A stretch of DNA of 64,000 nucleotides from JAWPMT01 sp965227935. GTDB taxonomy: Bacteria; Bacteroidota; Bacteroidia; Cytophagales; Cyclobacteriaceae. The translations under genes and the position numbers were made by a program. The notes below the pieces were generated by a model that was not told the DNA's origin, made no database searches, and saw only the letters and a program-made list of their open reading frames with translations. Shown piece after piece: positions 1 through 8,538 of this stretch. The DNA lies in the NCBI GenBank assembly GCA_965227935.1, contig CBDDGS010000055.1, positions 1,364,001-1,428,000 of the forward strand, in the 5' to 3' direction. Position 1 is the first letter of the stretch; the number at the start of each line of letters is the position of its first letter.

Positions 1-547
1 AGTCCCACTCACAGCCATAGTCCTTGTTGCTGTAGAGCACCCCGATGCGGCCGTCTACCTCTATAGCCTTCAGGTAATCATGTACAATGTCGTCGCCCCA
101 GCCATTGAGCTCCTGGGAAGTGGTGGGTGGACCGTCGAATTCGAAGAAGGATCGATAGAGCTTGTGGTCGTTGGGTAGTTTTTTGAGGCTGGACTCACCG
201 AAGAGATCAGCCATCTGCCTTTCGAAGGATTTGGCGAACAGGCCGTCGATGTCGTGGTTGCAGTCGTCGGCAAAGACAAAGCCCCCATTCTCGACGTACC
301 TCTTGAAATTGTTGGCCTCCTCCTTCGTGAACTGTACGAGCTTATGCCCTGAGATGTAGCAGAAGGGGCATTTGAAGAGCTCATCACTGCCCAGTGGGAT
401 GATGTTCTCGACGGTGTCCACAGGCAGATTGGTGTACTCCACCAGCGAGTTCAGCAGATTACTGGGCATGCGCTGATCCGTGTCCCAGTCGCCGGACTCA
501 TACTGCAGACGGGTAAAAAAGAACTCCGAACCGAATTGCTTCCTCAT
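1..547 (-). CDS. DUF4159 domain protein, 3' part outside the window
   Basis: The minus strand reads open from an ATG at 547 to the left window edge, with an in-frame TGA just upstream of the ATG, so the start is secure and the C-terminus is missing. The first residues (MRKQFGSEFFFTRLQYESGDW) and the stretch FVFADDCNHDIDG near residue 95 match my recollection of the DUF4159 family, often found near MoxR-type ATPases. The function of the family is not known; a glutamine-amidotransferase-like fold has been suggested. It follows the TldD/TldE pair on the same strand, but a terminator-like hairpin lies between them, so it may have its own promoter. Confidence 0.75.
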   Translation of the reverse strand, partial: MRKQFGSEFFFTRLQYESGDWDTDQRMPSNLLNSLVEYTNLPVDTVENIIPLGSDELFKCPFCYISGHKLVQFTKEEANNFKRYVENGGFVFADDCNHDIDGLFAKSFERQMADLFGESSLKKLPNDHKLYRSFFEFDGPPTTSQELNGWGDDIVHDYLKAIEVDGRIGVLYSNKDYGCEWD

Positions 548-585
548 AATGTCTCGTCAACTACGCTCTTCAACAGCTTGGGGTC

Positions 586-635
586 AAAAAAAGTGTCTCA
601 CGTACCAGACCCTACAGCCACGGCGCGTGAGACAC
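586..635 (-). terminator. Rho-independent terminator after the PmbA gene
   Basis: Inverted repeat GTGTCTCACG (593-602) / CGTGAGACAC (626-635). On the minus strand it is followed by seven T (586-592). It lies 20 bp beyond the PmbA stop and before the DUF4159 start. The loop is rather long, about 23 nt. Confidence 0.7.
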
Positions 636-654
636 TCCTTCAACTTGTCAAACT

Positions 655-1974
655 CTAGACGGCGTCCGAGAGGCTGGTGAACGTGAAGTCCCTGATCTTC
701 ATGTACGGGATCAGGTTGCCATTCATCCGCACCTGCTGACCCAGGGTCTCCAGGTTGTTGAGCATGATGATGGGGCTCTCGTTGAAGCGGAAGTTCTTCA
801 CAGGGTGTTTGATCTTTCCGTTTTCAATGAAGAATGTACCATCCCTAGTGAGACCTGTGTACAAAAGCGTCTGTGGGTCCACCGTACGGATGTACCACAG
901 GCGGGTCACAAGAATACCTCGGTTGGTGTCTTTGATGAGATCCTCCAGCGACGCATCGCCACCTTCCATGATCGCACTGCCATTGGGGAAGGGTAGTGGA
1001 TCTACACCTTTCTCCTTGGCCCAGTATCGACTGTAGAAGAGGTTCTTCACGACGCCCTCCTCGAGCATACTAAACTTTTTGATGGGCTGCCCGGCTCCGT
1101 TCCATGTACGCGAGGGTACCTTGTCGTTGGTCGGATCGATGTATACATTCACGCGCTCATCTACGATCTTCTCACCCAGCTTGGTGCCGCCGCCTTCTTT
1201 GGCCATGAAGCTGCGACCTTCATCCGCAGTCCGTGCGTTGAAAGACGAAAACATGTTGCCCAGCAAGCCTACGGACGCCGCCGGCTCCAGGATCACTGTG
1301 TACTTGCCCGGCTCGATGGCCTTGGCTTCGCGCGATTGTAGTGCTTTGTCAATTGCCACGGCGGAGGCCTCTTCAGCGTCGAAGTTATCGACATCATTGA
1401 AGTCCCTCGTGACCCAGCCTGATCCGGTACCGTCGTTCGATCTCATCGTTACCGTGAAGTCGACCGAAGAGCTTTGATTGTATGCGAACAGCCCCGCACT
1501 GTTGATCATAGAGGAGAACCCAGCGCTATCTTCCAGGAAGCCCGCAGCAGTGACATCCTGCGCGCGGGCAGGTTCGATGCTCGCGCGCGCCACCTCGGCG
1601 CGATATTCCGGAGAGATCTTCGCTGTACTCTCAAAGTATTGCCTGGACTCCGAGTATTCCTGTGGGCCGAGGGGAGGCATAAACTCCGGATTTTCAGGGC
1701 TTAGTTTCGCCAGTTCCTCGGACCTCTTCACGACCTTGGCCAGTGACTCATCGTCGAACTCGTCGATCGTCGCTGTCCCAGACCTTAGTCCGTAGCTGGA
1801 CTGCACCACCAGTTGCTGGCTGGATTGTGCGCCGGCAGTTGATACTGTATTTCGTGCATATCGGATATTCCCACTGTCAGACCCACCCAGGTTGATTTCG
1901 CAGGTCTCGGCTGTAGAGAAGCTCAGTGCCTTCTCGAGGATGCTCTTTGCTTCATCCTTGCTATATATTGCCAT
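655..1974 (-). CDS. pmbA: TldE/PmbA-type metalloprotease subunit
   Basis: The 439-residue protein matches the PmbA/TldE half of the TldD/TldE protease, for example in its middle region with EPGKYTVILEPAASVGLLGNM and the C-terminal NNLETLGQQVRMNG stretch. In enterobacteria the heterodimer degrades unfolded peptides and matures microcin B17. TldE carries no HExxxH motif and none is seen here. The gene begins 24 bp after the TldD gene on the same strand, so the two are probably cotranscribed. No signal peptide is visible, unlike the TldD partner. Confidence 0.88.
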   Translation of the reverse strand: MAIYSKDEAKSILEKALSFSTAETCEINLGGSDSGNIRYARNTVSTAGAQSSQQLVVQSSYGLRSGTATIDEFDDESLAKVVKRSEELAKLSPENPEFMPPLGPQEYSESRQYFESTAKISPEYRAEVARASIEPARAQDVTAAGFLEDSAGFSSMINSAGLFAYNQSSSVDFTVTMRSNDGTGSGWVTRDFNDVDNFDAEEASAVAIDKALQSREAKAIEPGKYTVILEPAASVGLLGNMFSSFNARTADEGRSFMAKEGGGTKLGEKIVDERVNVYIDPTNDKVPSRTWNGAGQPIKKFSMLEEGVVKNLFYSRYWAKEKGVDPLPFPNGSAIMEGGDASLEDLIKDTNRGILVTRLWYIRTVDPQTLLYTGLTRDGTFFIENGKIKHPVKNFRFNESPIIMLNNLETLGQQVRMNGNLIPYMKIRDFTFTSLSDAV

Positions 1975-1998
1975 ATCTATTTGAAGTCTTTTAGTTCT

Positions 1999-3642
1999 TT
2001 AAATATTTCTTCCTGTGTTGATCACATTCACGCCGTTGAAGCGGGAAGTGGACGAACCATGGGATACCGCACTTACCTGCGATGGCTGGCCTTTTCCATC
2101 GAAGAAGGAGCCAAACATTCGGTAGTCTGATTCATCACAGATCTTAGCACACGAATTCCAAAACTCCTGCGTGTTGGACTGGTAAGCCACATCATTGAGC
2201 ATGCCGACGATCTCGCCGTCTTTGATCTCGTAGAAGAGTGTTCCGCCAAACTGGAAGTTGTAGCGCTGCTGATCGATCGAGTAGGATCCTCGACCTACGA
2301 TGTAGATGCCTTTTTCCACATCCTTCAGCATGTCTTGCGCCGAGTATTTTTCGGTCCCCGGACGCAGGGATACATTCGGCATCCGCTGAAACTGTACATC
2401 CTGCCAGCTTTGGGAGTAGCAGCAGCCATGAGACTGGGACTGATCGATCATGTGGACCTGATCGCGTATTGCCTGGTAGTTGACGAGAACGCCATTTTTC
2501 ACCAGGTCCCACTCTTTGCATTTCACACCTTCATCGTCGTAGCCGACGGCACCCAAAGACCCGGGTTGCGTCTTGTCTGCCACGAGATTGACAATTTCAC
2601 TTCCATAATTGAAGTCTCCGGCTTTCCATTTGTCGAGGGTTGCGAAGCTCGTGCCAGCGTAGTTGGCTTCATAGCCCAACACGCGGTCCAACTCCAGCGG
2701 ATGACCCACAGACTCGTGGATCGTTAGGCCCAGGTGATTGGGATCCAGCACGAGGTCATACTTGCCAGGCTCTACAGATTTTGCCGACAGCATTTCCTTC
2801 GCCTGCTGAGCACCAGCTGTGGCATCGGCGATCATGTCGTAGCGATTGCGGTACAGATCGACACCTCCCAAGCCCGGCACGATTTCACTGTTATCCGGCA
2901 TCAGGTATTCGTAGCCCAGTCCCATAGGGGCTGCGAGCTCCTGCCGGGACTTGAACTTGCCACCCTGTGGGTCTACCGCGGTGATTCTCAGTAGTGGCCA
3001 TATTCTGTGTACATCCTGATCGATGTACGAGCCATCAGTGGAGGCAAAGTATTTTTGCTCATTCACCTGGAAGAGGCCGCTATTCACGTAACTGGCGCCA
3101 TTGTCCATGGCTGCCTTGTTCGCTGTGAGAAGCAGGTCTACCTTTTCCGAGATGGGCACCTCCATGGTGTTGCGGACGATAGGGGTCTTCCATGTCACTT
3201 CACCGTACGATTCGACAGGGGCGAGTTTTACGGGCTCCTCCTGGATCTTAGAGTTGGCTTTGGCAATGGCGACGGCCAGCTCGGTCGCTTTCTTGATGCC
3301 GTCGGGTGAGACGTCATTCGTGGAGGCGAATCCCCACGTGCCGTTAGCAATCACCCGAATGCCAATGCCGAAAGACTCAGTATTGGTGACATTCTGCACT
3401 TTTTGCTCGCGGGTAAATACGAATTGGTTCAGGTATCTACCGATGCGGGCATCCGCGTATGTGGACCCTAGCCCCTTGGCAGTGTTCAGTGCGACATCCG
3501 CCAGTTCCTTTTTCTGAGCTGGTGACAGTCCCGGATTGAGTAGTTCCTCGGCAGCAATCGGATTACCCATCAGAGGTACCGATGGCAGCATCGCTGCACC
3601 TGCGCCCAGGCCTGCGAGATGCATAAAGTTTCTTCGTTTCAA
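1999..3642 (-). CDS. tldD: TldD-type metalloprotease with Tat-like leader
   Basis: The 547-residue protein carries the TldD zinc motif HESVGH (HExxxH) at about residues 306-311, in the expected context of a TIHESVGHPLE stretch, and the family's C-terminal part. The first codon is TTG. The N-terminus begins KRRNFMHLAG followed by a hydrophobic stretch, which resembles a twin-arginine leader, so this protein may act outside the cytoplasm, unlike the E. coli enzyme. It is immediately upstream of the PmbA gene and should form the catalytic half of the pair. Family assignment is firm; export is inferred from the leader only. Confidence 0.9.
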   Translation of the reverse strand: MKRRNFMHLAGLGAGAAMLPSVPLMGNPIAAEELLNPGLSPAQKKELADVALNTAKGLGSTYADARIGRYLNQFVFTREQKVQNVTNTESFGIGIRVIANGTWGFASTNDVSPDGIKKATELAVAIAKANSKIQEEPVKLAPVESYGEVTWKTPIVRNTMEVPISEKVDLLLTANKAAMDNGASYVNSGLFQVNEQKYFASTDGSYIDQDVHRIWPLLRITAVDPQGGKFKSRQELAAPMGLGYEYLMPDNSEIVPGLGGVDLYRNRYDMIADATAGAQQAKEMLSAKSVEPGKYDLVLDPNHLGLTIHESVGHPLELDRVLGYEANYAGTSFATLDKWKAGDFNYGSEIVNLVADKTQPGSLGAVGYDDEGVKCKEWDLVKNGVLVNYQAIRDQVHMIDQSQSHGCCYSQSWQDVQFQRMPNVSLRPGTEKYSAQDMLKDVEKGIYIVGRGSYSIDQQRYNFQFGGTLFYEIKDGEIVGMLNDVAYQSNTQEFWNSCAKICDESDYRMFGSFFDGKGQPSQVSAVSHGSSTSRFNGVNVINTGRNI

Positions 3643-4224
3643 GGCCTATTCAGTTTTGAGTTGAACATTTTGGTTTAATGGTCGACCAAACTATCGGATC
3701 ACGTACGGAAATCAAATCTGATTTTATTTAAGCGGGGCAATGGTCATGGGTATAGCCCCAGAGGTTTTTGGGCCTTGCCGCCAGGTCCCGGATGCGACGG
3801 TGGTAGTTGTGTTTCGGACGGGGTATTGTCCGAAATCAAGCGACTGCTCATCGAAGGCGGCCGGGCTGTCGTTTTCCGCCTGCTGACGCGCAAGGCCATT
3901 TCGGGCTTTTCCCTGCGGGACTCCATCCCTAAGCCGGGCGCTGTCAATGCTATTAGTAAGTTAAGAAAACCCGAAAGCCATTCTCAAAAGCAATGTCATT
4001 TTGAACGAAGGAAAAATCTATTGGCGATGGTTGCAAGATCGTCGATCTATGAGAATAGATGCTTCCTTTGTCAGCATGACCTTAGAGGGGTTGCTTTTGA
4101 GAATGGCTAGACAACTGCTCAACTTAAGAACATTGGGGCGCCCCTAAGCCGGGCATCGGAGTGGCCGCCATGTCAGACCTGTAGATTTCTAGAGAGGTTG
4201 GATTTAGCTATATACTGTCGATCG
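3643..4224. other. Long non-coding gap with repeat structure
   Basis: No convincing gene lies in these 582 bp. The left part (about 3740-3950) is GC-rich. A 13-bp word, ccctaagccgggc, occurs directly repeated at 3927-3939 and 4142-4154 and brackets the hairpin element described separately. The open frames here have no family resemblance. Confidence 0.6.
3976..4108. repeat. Long hairpin repeat element with 18-bp perfect ends
   Basis: The perfect inverted repeat agccattctcaaaagcaa (3976-3993) / its complement (4091-4108) encloses an imperfect palindrome. Inside the left arm, gtcattttgaacgaaggaa and aatctatt pair with gaatagat, ttcctt and atgac of the right arm. The inner sequence resembles a class of intergenic hairpin elements that recur in Bacteroidota genomes. 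Only one copy is seen in this window. It could be a non-autonomous mobile element or a structured intergenic repeat. Confidence 0.65.
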
Positions 4225-4638
4225 TCAACGAGACTCAAGATATGCTACCGGTGTGGTCACTACCACTGTAGCTTTTTTGTAGTCTTTGGTGTTCCTCGTG
4301 ACGAGCATACTCAGGCCTTCAATGGTTTGTGCGGCGGCATGCTGGAGAGCATCTTCGAAGTCAGCAATGTCGCTTTTCAATGCTCCTCTTACCTCCTCTT
4401 CACCCACGTTGACAATGTGTATGTATTCGATTAGTTCGGAAATGAATTGTCTGGCCATGGACGAGCCCAATGTCTTACGAGTGACGTAAAAAATATTATT
4501 GATGGCCAAGCTGGAAACATAGCCCTGCACTTTTCCCTCAATCGCCATGGTCAAGATCTTTCCTGAAGCCTCTGCAAACGGCTCCCGATCCAGGAGAAGA
4601 TCCAGGATTACATCTGAATCAACGAAGATCCTTTCCAA
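4225..4638 (-). CDS. PIN-domain toxin (VapC-like ribonuclease)
   Basis: The 137-residue protein is the size of a single PIN domain. It shows the acidic residues expected of the nuclease site: FVDSDVILDLL near the N-terminus, DIADFEDALQ near residue 93 and TRNTKDY near residue 116. PIN toxins cleave RNA, often tRNA or rRNA. The gene overlaps the 3' end of the upstream antitoxin gene by 20 bp, the normal arrangement of a type II toxin-antitoxin operon. The RNA target cannot be told from sequence. Confidence 0.82.
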   Translation of the reverse strand: MERIFVDSDVILDLLLDREPFAEASGKILTMAIEGKVQGYVSSLAINNIFYVTRKTLGSSMARQFISELIEYIHIVNVGEEEVRGALKSDIADFEDALQHAAAQTIEGLSMLVTRNTKDYKKATVVVTTPVAYLESR

Positions 4639-4879
4639 GATGCTTTTTGATTATCTCTTCCTCCAGTACCTTCTTGTAGTCCATATCACCCTCAGACTTC
4701 ATTACGCCTCTCCATTTTGTGATTTTTGGTGAGATCGCCTTTGGATCCTTTTTCCCAGCTGTAAGGGCAGAAAAGTAATTTGTCACGATTTCTGAAAGGC
4801 TTGTCCCCTGTTCGGCGGCATACTCTTTTGCTTTTTCAATGAGCTGTTGCTCCAACGTAAGTGTGAGTTTAGTTCGCAT
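4619..4879 (-). CDS. Ribbon-helix-helix-type antitoxin (DUF6364-like)
   Basis: The 86-residue protein opens with MRTKLTLTLEQQLIEKAKEYA followed by GTSLSEIVTNYF, the strand-helix-helix pattern of ribbon-helix-helix DNA-binding antitoxins. The charged C-terminal half would wrap the PIN toxin. The start codon lies directly beside two identical palindromes (4882-4889 and 4906-4913), which fits autorepression. Assignment to DUF6364 is from memory of the N-terminal pattern. Confidence 0.8.
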   Translation of the reverse strand: MRTKLTLTLEQQLIEKAKEYAAEQGTSLSEIVTNYFSALTAGKKDPKAISPKITKWRGVMKSEGDMDYKKVLEEEIIKKHLGKDLR

Positions 4880-4880
4880 C

Positions 4881-4914
4881 TACACGTGTTGTTTTCATAG
4901 AAAGCACACGTGTA
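4881..4914. promoter_or_regulatory. Doubled ACACGTGT operator of the toxin-antitoxin operon
   Basis: Two copies of the 8-bp palindrome ACACGTGT (4882-4889 and 4906-4913), 24 bp apart, together form a larger inverted repeat (TACACGTGT / ACACGTGTA). They sit within 35 bp upstream of the antitoxin ATG at 4879, the expected place for an autorepressor site. Confidence 0.65.
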
Positions 4915-4978
4915 ATATATGCATTTGTTGCGTTATATTGCAATTTATCGCGCTGTAGACAAGTGTTTTGACTGAGTT

Positions 4979-5851
4979 ATGCCCGTAGTTGTATCAGGTA
5001 TTTTGGGAGCATTGGCGTTTTTCTTTGCCAGAAAGCGCCGGAGACAGAAGAAGCACGCCCACCTTATCAGTACACCGGAGAAGTGGAGGCACATACTCGC
5101 ACATCGCGTCAATTTTTACAAAAATCTTAATGAAGATCAGCAGCGCCAGTTTGAGTCGGACGTCCAGAACTTCCTATCTGAAGTACGCATCACCGGCGTC
5201 AAAGTGGACGTCACACTGCAGGACCGGTTGCTCGTAGCGAGCAGTGCCGTCATTCCGCTTTTTGGGTTCCCCACCTGGACCTACGATGGGCTTACAGAGG
5301 TCCTCCTGTATCCGGACTCCTTCGATCGCAACTTCAAGATTCGCAGTAAGCGAGAAATCATCACCGGCATGGTGGGCAGTGGTGCCATGCGAGGCAAGGT
5401 CATCCTGTCCAAGCCCGCGCTTCATCACGGCTTTGACAATGCCACCGACAAGCGCAATGTGGGCATTCACGAATTTGTCCATCTGTTCGATGGCGAGGAT
5501 GGCTGGATCGACGGCATCCCTCCCGGTATTGACGATGAGCAGAGCCCCCTGTGGCTGGACTTCGTTCACAAGAAGATTGGGGAGATCGTCGCGGAAGAAT
5601 CGGACATCGACGGGTACGGGGCCTACAATCGGCAGGAGTTTTTTGCAGTGGCCAGCGAATACTTTTTTGAGCGACCAGATCTCCTGCAGAAAAAACATCC
5701 GCAGCTGTATGAAATGCTGAGTGAAGTCTTCCGACAGGACCGGTCGATGGACATCGATCCATCCACCTTTGAGAATGCGCCCGAGCCGTCGCGCAACGAA
5801 CCCTGCCCCTGCGGCAGTGGCAAGAAATACAAGCGCTGCTGCCTGGTTTAG
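4979..5851 (+). CDS. mtfA: MtfA-like zinc peptidase with C-terminal SEC-C motif
   Basis: The 290-residue protein has the M90 peptidase motif HEFVH near residue 163 (NVGIHEFVHLFDG) and a downstream FFAVASEYFFE stretch that supplies the third ligand in MtfA-type enzymes. In E. coli MtfA binds the repressor Mlc and cleaves peptides. A short hydrophobic N-terminal segment followed by ARKRRRQKK suggests a membrane anchor. The last 20 residues (NEPCPCGSGKKYKRCC) are a SEC-C zinc motif, known from SecA, where it contacts SecB and ribosomes. The stop overlaps by four bases with that of the convergent propeller gene. Confidence 0.87.
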   Translation: MPVVVSGILGALAFFFARKRRRQKKHAHLISTPEKWRHILAHRVNFYKNLNEDQQRQFESDVQNFLSEVRITGVKVDVTLQDRLLVASSAVIPLFGFPTWTYDGLTEVLLYPDSFDRNFKIRSKREIITGMVGSGAMRGKVILSKPALHHGFDNATDKRNVGIHEFVHLFDGEDGWIDGIPPGIDDEQSPLWLDFVHKKIGEIVAEESDIDGYGAYNRQEFFAVASEYFFERPDLLQKKHPQLYEMLSEVFRQDRSMDIDPSTFENAPEPSRNEPCPCGSGKKYKRCCLV

Positions 5852-6753
5852 TCGCCAGCGCAGGGCACTTCGATCAATGCCCAGTTGGGTTCTCCATGGT
5901 ATTTGCTTTCTGTTGTGATTTGCTGCACGTCCGACCCATCAGGTTTCATGGTGAAAATGTGATCGACGCTGTCCCGCTTCGAATGGAAGGCAATGCGATC
6001 TCCCAAAGGTGACCAGGTGACCTCACTGTCTTCAAAAGCATTGTCGGTAATCTGTGTGATTGCACGAGTCGTCGTGTTGATCACGAAGAGGTCGTTGCGA
6101 TCTGGTTTCCCCTCTTCATAGTACTCCGTGCTGTAAAGGAGTCGCTCGCTGTCCGGAGCCCAACTCAGGTACTTTTCGCCGGTCGTGTTGGTAGTGAGCC
6201 TGCTTGATTCTTTCGTCTCGAGATCGTAGATGTACACTTCATTGTTGCCATCGCGATCGGAGATGTAGGCGATTTTCTGCGAATCGGGTGACCACTTCGC
6301 ACGCCCATTGTAGCTCGTGTCCGGAGTGATGTCGTAGCGATTGTCACCGGTGATGTCACTGATTACCAGCTTGCGAAAATCCCCTACACTGACCTCACTC
6401 ACCACCCGCTGGTTGTTGGGCGACAGGTTGTATTCCTGCAGGTCATAGATGTCCAGTGGCAGATCCCCGCCATCAAGACCTTTGCGGAGGATACGGAAAG
6501 TGTCGCTGACGTAGGCGTAGTAAGAGAAGGAATTGGCCTCCTGGTTCCAAAGTGGAGCATAGTCCCAACTGGGATTGTTAGTCAACGGCGTCTCGCCTCC
6601 GTTGAGGTCATTTTTATAAATGTTGAAATTACCGGGGCCGTCCAGCGCGATATACAGTAAGAGGGGTTGGTAGCAAACATCTGGAGGGGAGGATGGCTGA
6701 CTACAGCTAAGGGATAAAGCGATGCCGAAGAGCGCTGGGGCAAGTTTTTTCAT
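5848..6753 (-). CDS. TolB-like beta-propeller lipoprotein
   Basis: The 301-residue protein has a lipoprotein signal (MKKLAPALFG, lipobox LSLSC) and several PD40-type propeller repeats, for example WSPDSQKIAYISDRDG, WAPDSERLLYSTEY and WSPLGDRIAFHSKRD. Such repeats build the propeller of TolB, which acts in the periplasm. The protein lacks the TolB N-terminal domain, so it is not TolB itself. Its substrate or partner is not visible from context. Confidence 0.78.
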   Translation of the reverse strand: MKKLAPALFGIALSLSCSQPSSPPDVCYQPLLLYIALDGPGNFNIYKNDLNGGETPLTNNPSWDYAPLWNQEANSFSYYAYVSDTFRILRKGLDGGDLPLDIYDLQEYNLSPNNQRVVSEVSVGDFRKLVISDITGDNRYDITPDTSYNGRAKWSPDSQKIAYISDRDGNNEVYIYDLETKESSRLTTNTTGEKYLSWAPDSERLLYSTEYYEEGKPDRNDLFVINTTTRAITQITDNAFEDSEVTWSPLGDRIAFHSKRDSVDHIFTMKPDGSDVQQITTESKYHGEPNWALIEVPCAGD

Positions 6754-6944
6754 GAGTCTTTAATCGTCGTCGACTCCGATTTGTTTGGTCGGTGATGTGG
6801 CACTTTGTCTCAGGTAATTGATTGGGAGGTCGTCGTTCGTGACTTGCTCCGAAGATTCTTCGCACCGCAGATACCTGCGAAGACGGCGGCTGCCCCGCTG
6901 GCGCAGGGCTAGTCGCAAGGCCATGGTGGTGGGGCGCCCCAAAC

Positions 6945-6970
6945 AAAAAAAGCCCCACACTTCGTGGGGC
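6945..6970 (-). terminator. Terminator after the persulfide dioxygenase gene
   Basis: The hairpin gccccac (6952-6958) / gtggggc (6964-6970) has a 5-nt loop and is followed on the minus strand by seven T (6945-6951). It lies 30 bp past the stop at 7000. Confidence 0.85.
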
Positions 6971-6999
6971 CTTTAGAACAAACGCAACCTTATTTCCAA

Positions 7000-8409
7000 T
7001 CAGAGCATAGAGATTGGTTCCTTGAATTCCGTAAAGGAGATGTCTTGCTTTTTCATCTCTCTGAAGCCGCCTTCGACATTGACGACGTGGTCGAAGCCGT
7101 GGGCCTTGAGGATGGATGCAGCGATCACCGATCGATAACCTCCCAGGCAATGCAGGTAGTATTTGTTGAAGCTGTCTACCTGATCCATGTTTTTGTTGAT
7201 GAAGTCCAGCGGGAAGTTGATCGCGCCGTCCATGTGCTGAGAGGTGTATTCACTGGCTTTGCGCACATCGAGTACGTTGAGATGACTGCTTTTGGCTCTC
7301 TCAGCGAAAGACGCTGCCGTGATGGACTCCAACTGGTCCGTCTCAAAGTCGGCGGCCTTCCAGGCGCTGATACCTGCCTCGAGGTAGCCGAGTGCGAAAT
7401 CATAACCGACGCGTGCCAGTCGAATCACCACCTCTTGCTCTCGGCCTTTGTCGGCGAGGAAGATGATCTTCTGCTGCAGATCAGGGATCAACGCGCCCAC
7501 CCAAGGGGCAAAGTTGTCGTCGATACCGATCCAGACGGATCCGGGGATGTGATCCTCGATGTATGCCTGCGAGTGCCTGGTGTCGAGGATGAGGGCATCG
7601 TCGCGTTCTGCATAATCCCGAAACTGACGGGGATCCAGGGCTACGACGCCACGCTCGAGGGCCTCATCAATACTCTCATAGCCCATCCTATTCATCACAG
7701 CATTCTTTGGAAAGTATTGTGGTGGTTCGACGAGGCCCTCGGTGACTTCTTTGATAAACTCTTCTTTGGTCATATCCTCACGCAACGCATAGTTGAACAT
7801 CTTCTGTCGACCCAGCGTGTCGGAGGTCTCTTTGCTCATGTTCTTGCCGCAAGCGGATCCTGCACCATGACCGGGATAGATGACCACGTCGTCGTGCAAA
7901 GGCATGATCTTGTTTCGTAGGGAGTCGAAAAGGTGCCCGGCGAGGTCTTCGCGGGATAAGTCCGACTTTACGGCCAGGTCCGGCCGGCCTACATCGCCAA
8001 TGAACAATGTATCACCTGTGAAGATGGCTTGCTCCGTTCCATGCTCATCTATCAGGAGGAAGGTCGAGGACTCCATGGTGTGGCCAGGCGTGTGAAGCAC
8101 TTTCAGCTTAATATTCCCTAGTGGCAGCTCCTCTCCATCCAGTGCCACGTGCGCTTCGAAGTTGGGTTGAGCAGTGGGGCCAAACACGATCGTGGCTCCG
8201 GTCTTTCTGGCGAGGTCAAGGTGGCCAGAAACGAAGTCGGCATGGAAATGTGTCTCGAGGACATACTTGATCTTGGCGCCTGTCTCCTGGGCCCTGTCGA
8301 GGTAAGGGGTGACTTCACGAAGAGGGTCGACAATAGCTACTTCGCCGTTGGACTCGATGTAGTAGGCGGCTTCAGCCAGGCAGCCGGTGTAAATCTGCTC
8401 TATCTTCAT
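7000..8409 (-). CDS. MBL-fold persulfide dioxygenase fused to two rhodanese domains
   Basis: The N-terminal 220 residues form a metallo-beta-lactamase domain with THFHADFVSGH, the ETHE1/persulfide dioxygenase type, plus GHTMESSTF and YPGHGAGSACG. Two rhodanese domains follow. In the first the usual active-site cysteine is missing (FLADKGRE); the second keeps it (LHCLGGYRS). Such enzymes oxidise glutathione persulfide or similar to sulfite, and the rhodanese can transfer the sulfur. I chose ATG 8409 (MKIEQIYTGC) as start because it is the conserved family N-terminus; a TTG at 8442 would add 11 residues. A GTAAC-type palindrome lies about 60 bp upstream. Confidence 0.88.
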   Translation of the reverse strand: MKIEQIYTGCLAEAAYYIESNGEVAIVDPLREVTPYLDRAQETGAKIKYVLETHFHADFVSGHLDLARKTGATIVFGPTAQPNFEAHVALDGEELPLGNIKLKVLHTPGHTMESSTFLLIDEHGTEQAIFTGDTLFIGDVGRPDLAVKSDLSREDLAGHLFDSLRNKIMPLHDDVVIYPGHGAGSACGKNMSKETSDTLGRQKMFNYALREDMTKEEFIKEVTEGLVEPPQYFPKNAVMNRMGYESIDEALERGVVALDPRQFRDYAERDDALILDTRHSQAYIEDHIPGSVWIGIDDNFAPWVGALIPDLQQKIIFLADKGREQEVVIRLARVGYDFALGYLEAGISAWKAADFETDQLESITAASFAERAKSSHLNVLDVRKASEYTSQHMDGAINFPLDFINKNMDQVDSFNKYYLHCLGGYRSVIAASILKAHGFDHVVNVEGGFREMKKQDISFTEFKEPISML

Positions 8410-8469
8410 AAGGTACGCATTTGTTCGTTGATTTCTAATCAAATTTACGCGTCTAACTACCTAGAAGTC

Positions 8470-8485
8470 TGTTACTTATGTTACA
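8470..8485. promoter_or_regulatory. GTAAC-N4-GTTAC-type box before the dioxygenase gene
   Basis: GTTAC (8471-8475), four bases, GTTAC (8480-8484), then A: one mismatch from the palindrome tGTAAC-N4-GTTACa that occurs three times before the RND operon. Its near edge is about 60 bp upstream of the ATG at 8409. The form resembles Crp/Fnr-family sites. Confidence 0.55.
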
Positions 8486-8491
8486 GTGGGA

Positions 8492-8509
8492 ACATGATCT
8501 AAATCATGT
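8492..8509. promoter_or_regulatory. ACATGAT-N4-ATCATGT palindrome
   Basis: A perfect 7-bp inverted repeat with a 4-bp spacer, immediately upstream of the GTAAC-type box and about 90 bp before the dioxygenase start. It could bind a second regulator. Confidence 0.45.
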
Positions 8510-8538
8510 GGCGAGGTGATGGCTGGTATTGGAAATTA

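Noticed and set aside
3744..4110. Open frames of 67 and 111 codons on opposite strands
   Set aside because: They run through the hairpin element and the GC-rich repeat; no family pattern, and the sequence is explained by the repeat.
6964..7920. 318-codon plus-strand frame opposite the persulfide dioxygenase
   Set aside because: Shadow of a well-supported gene; begins inside the terminator.
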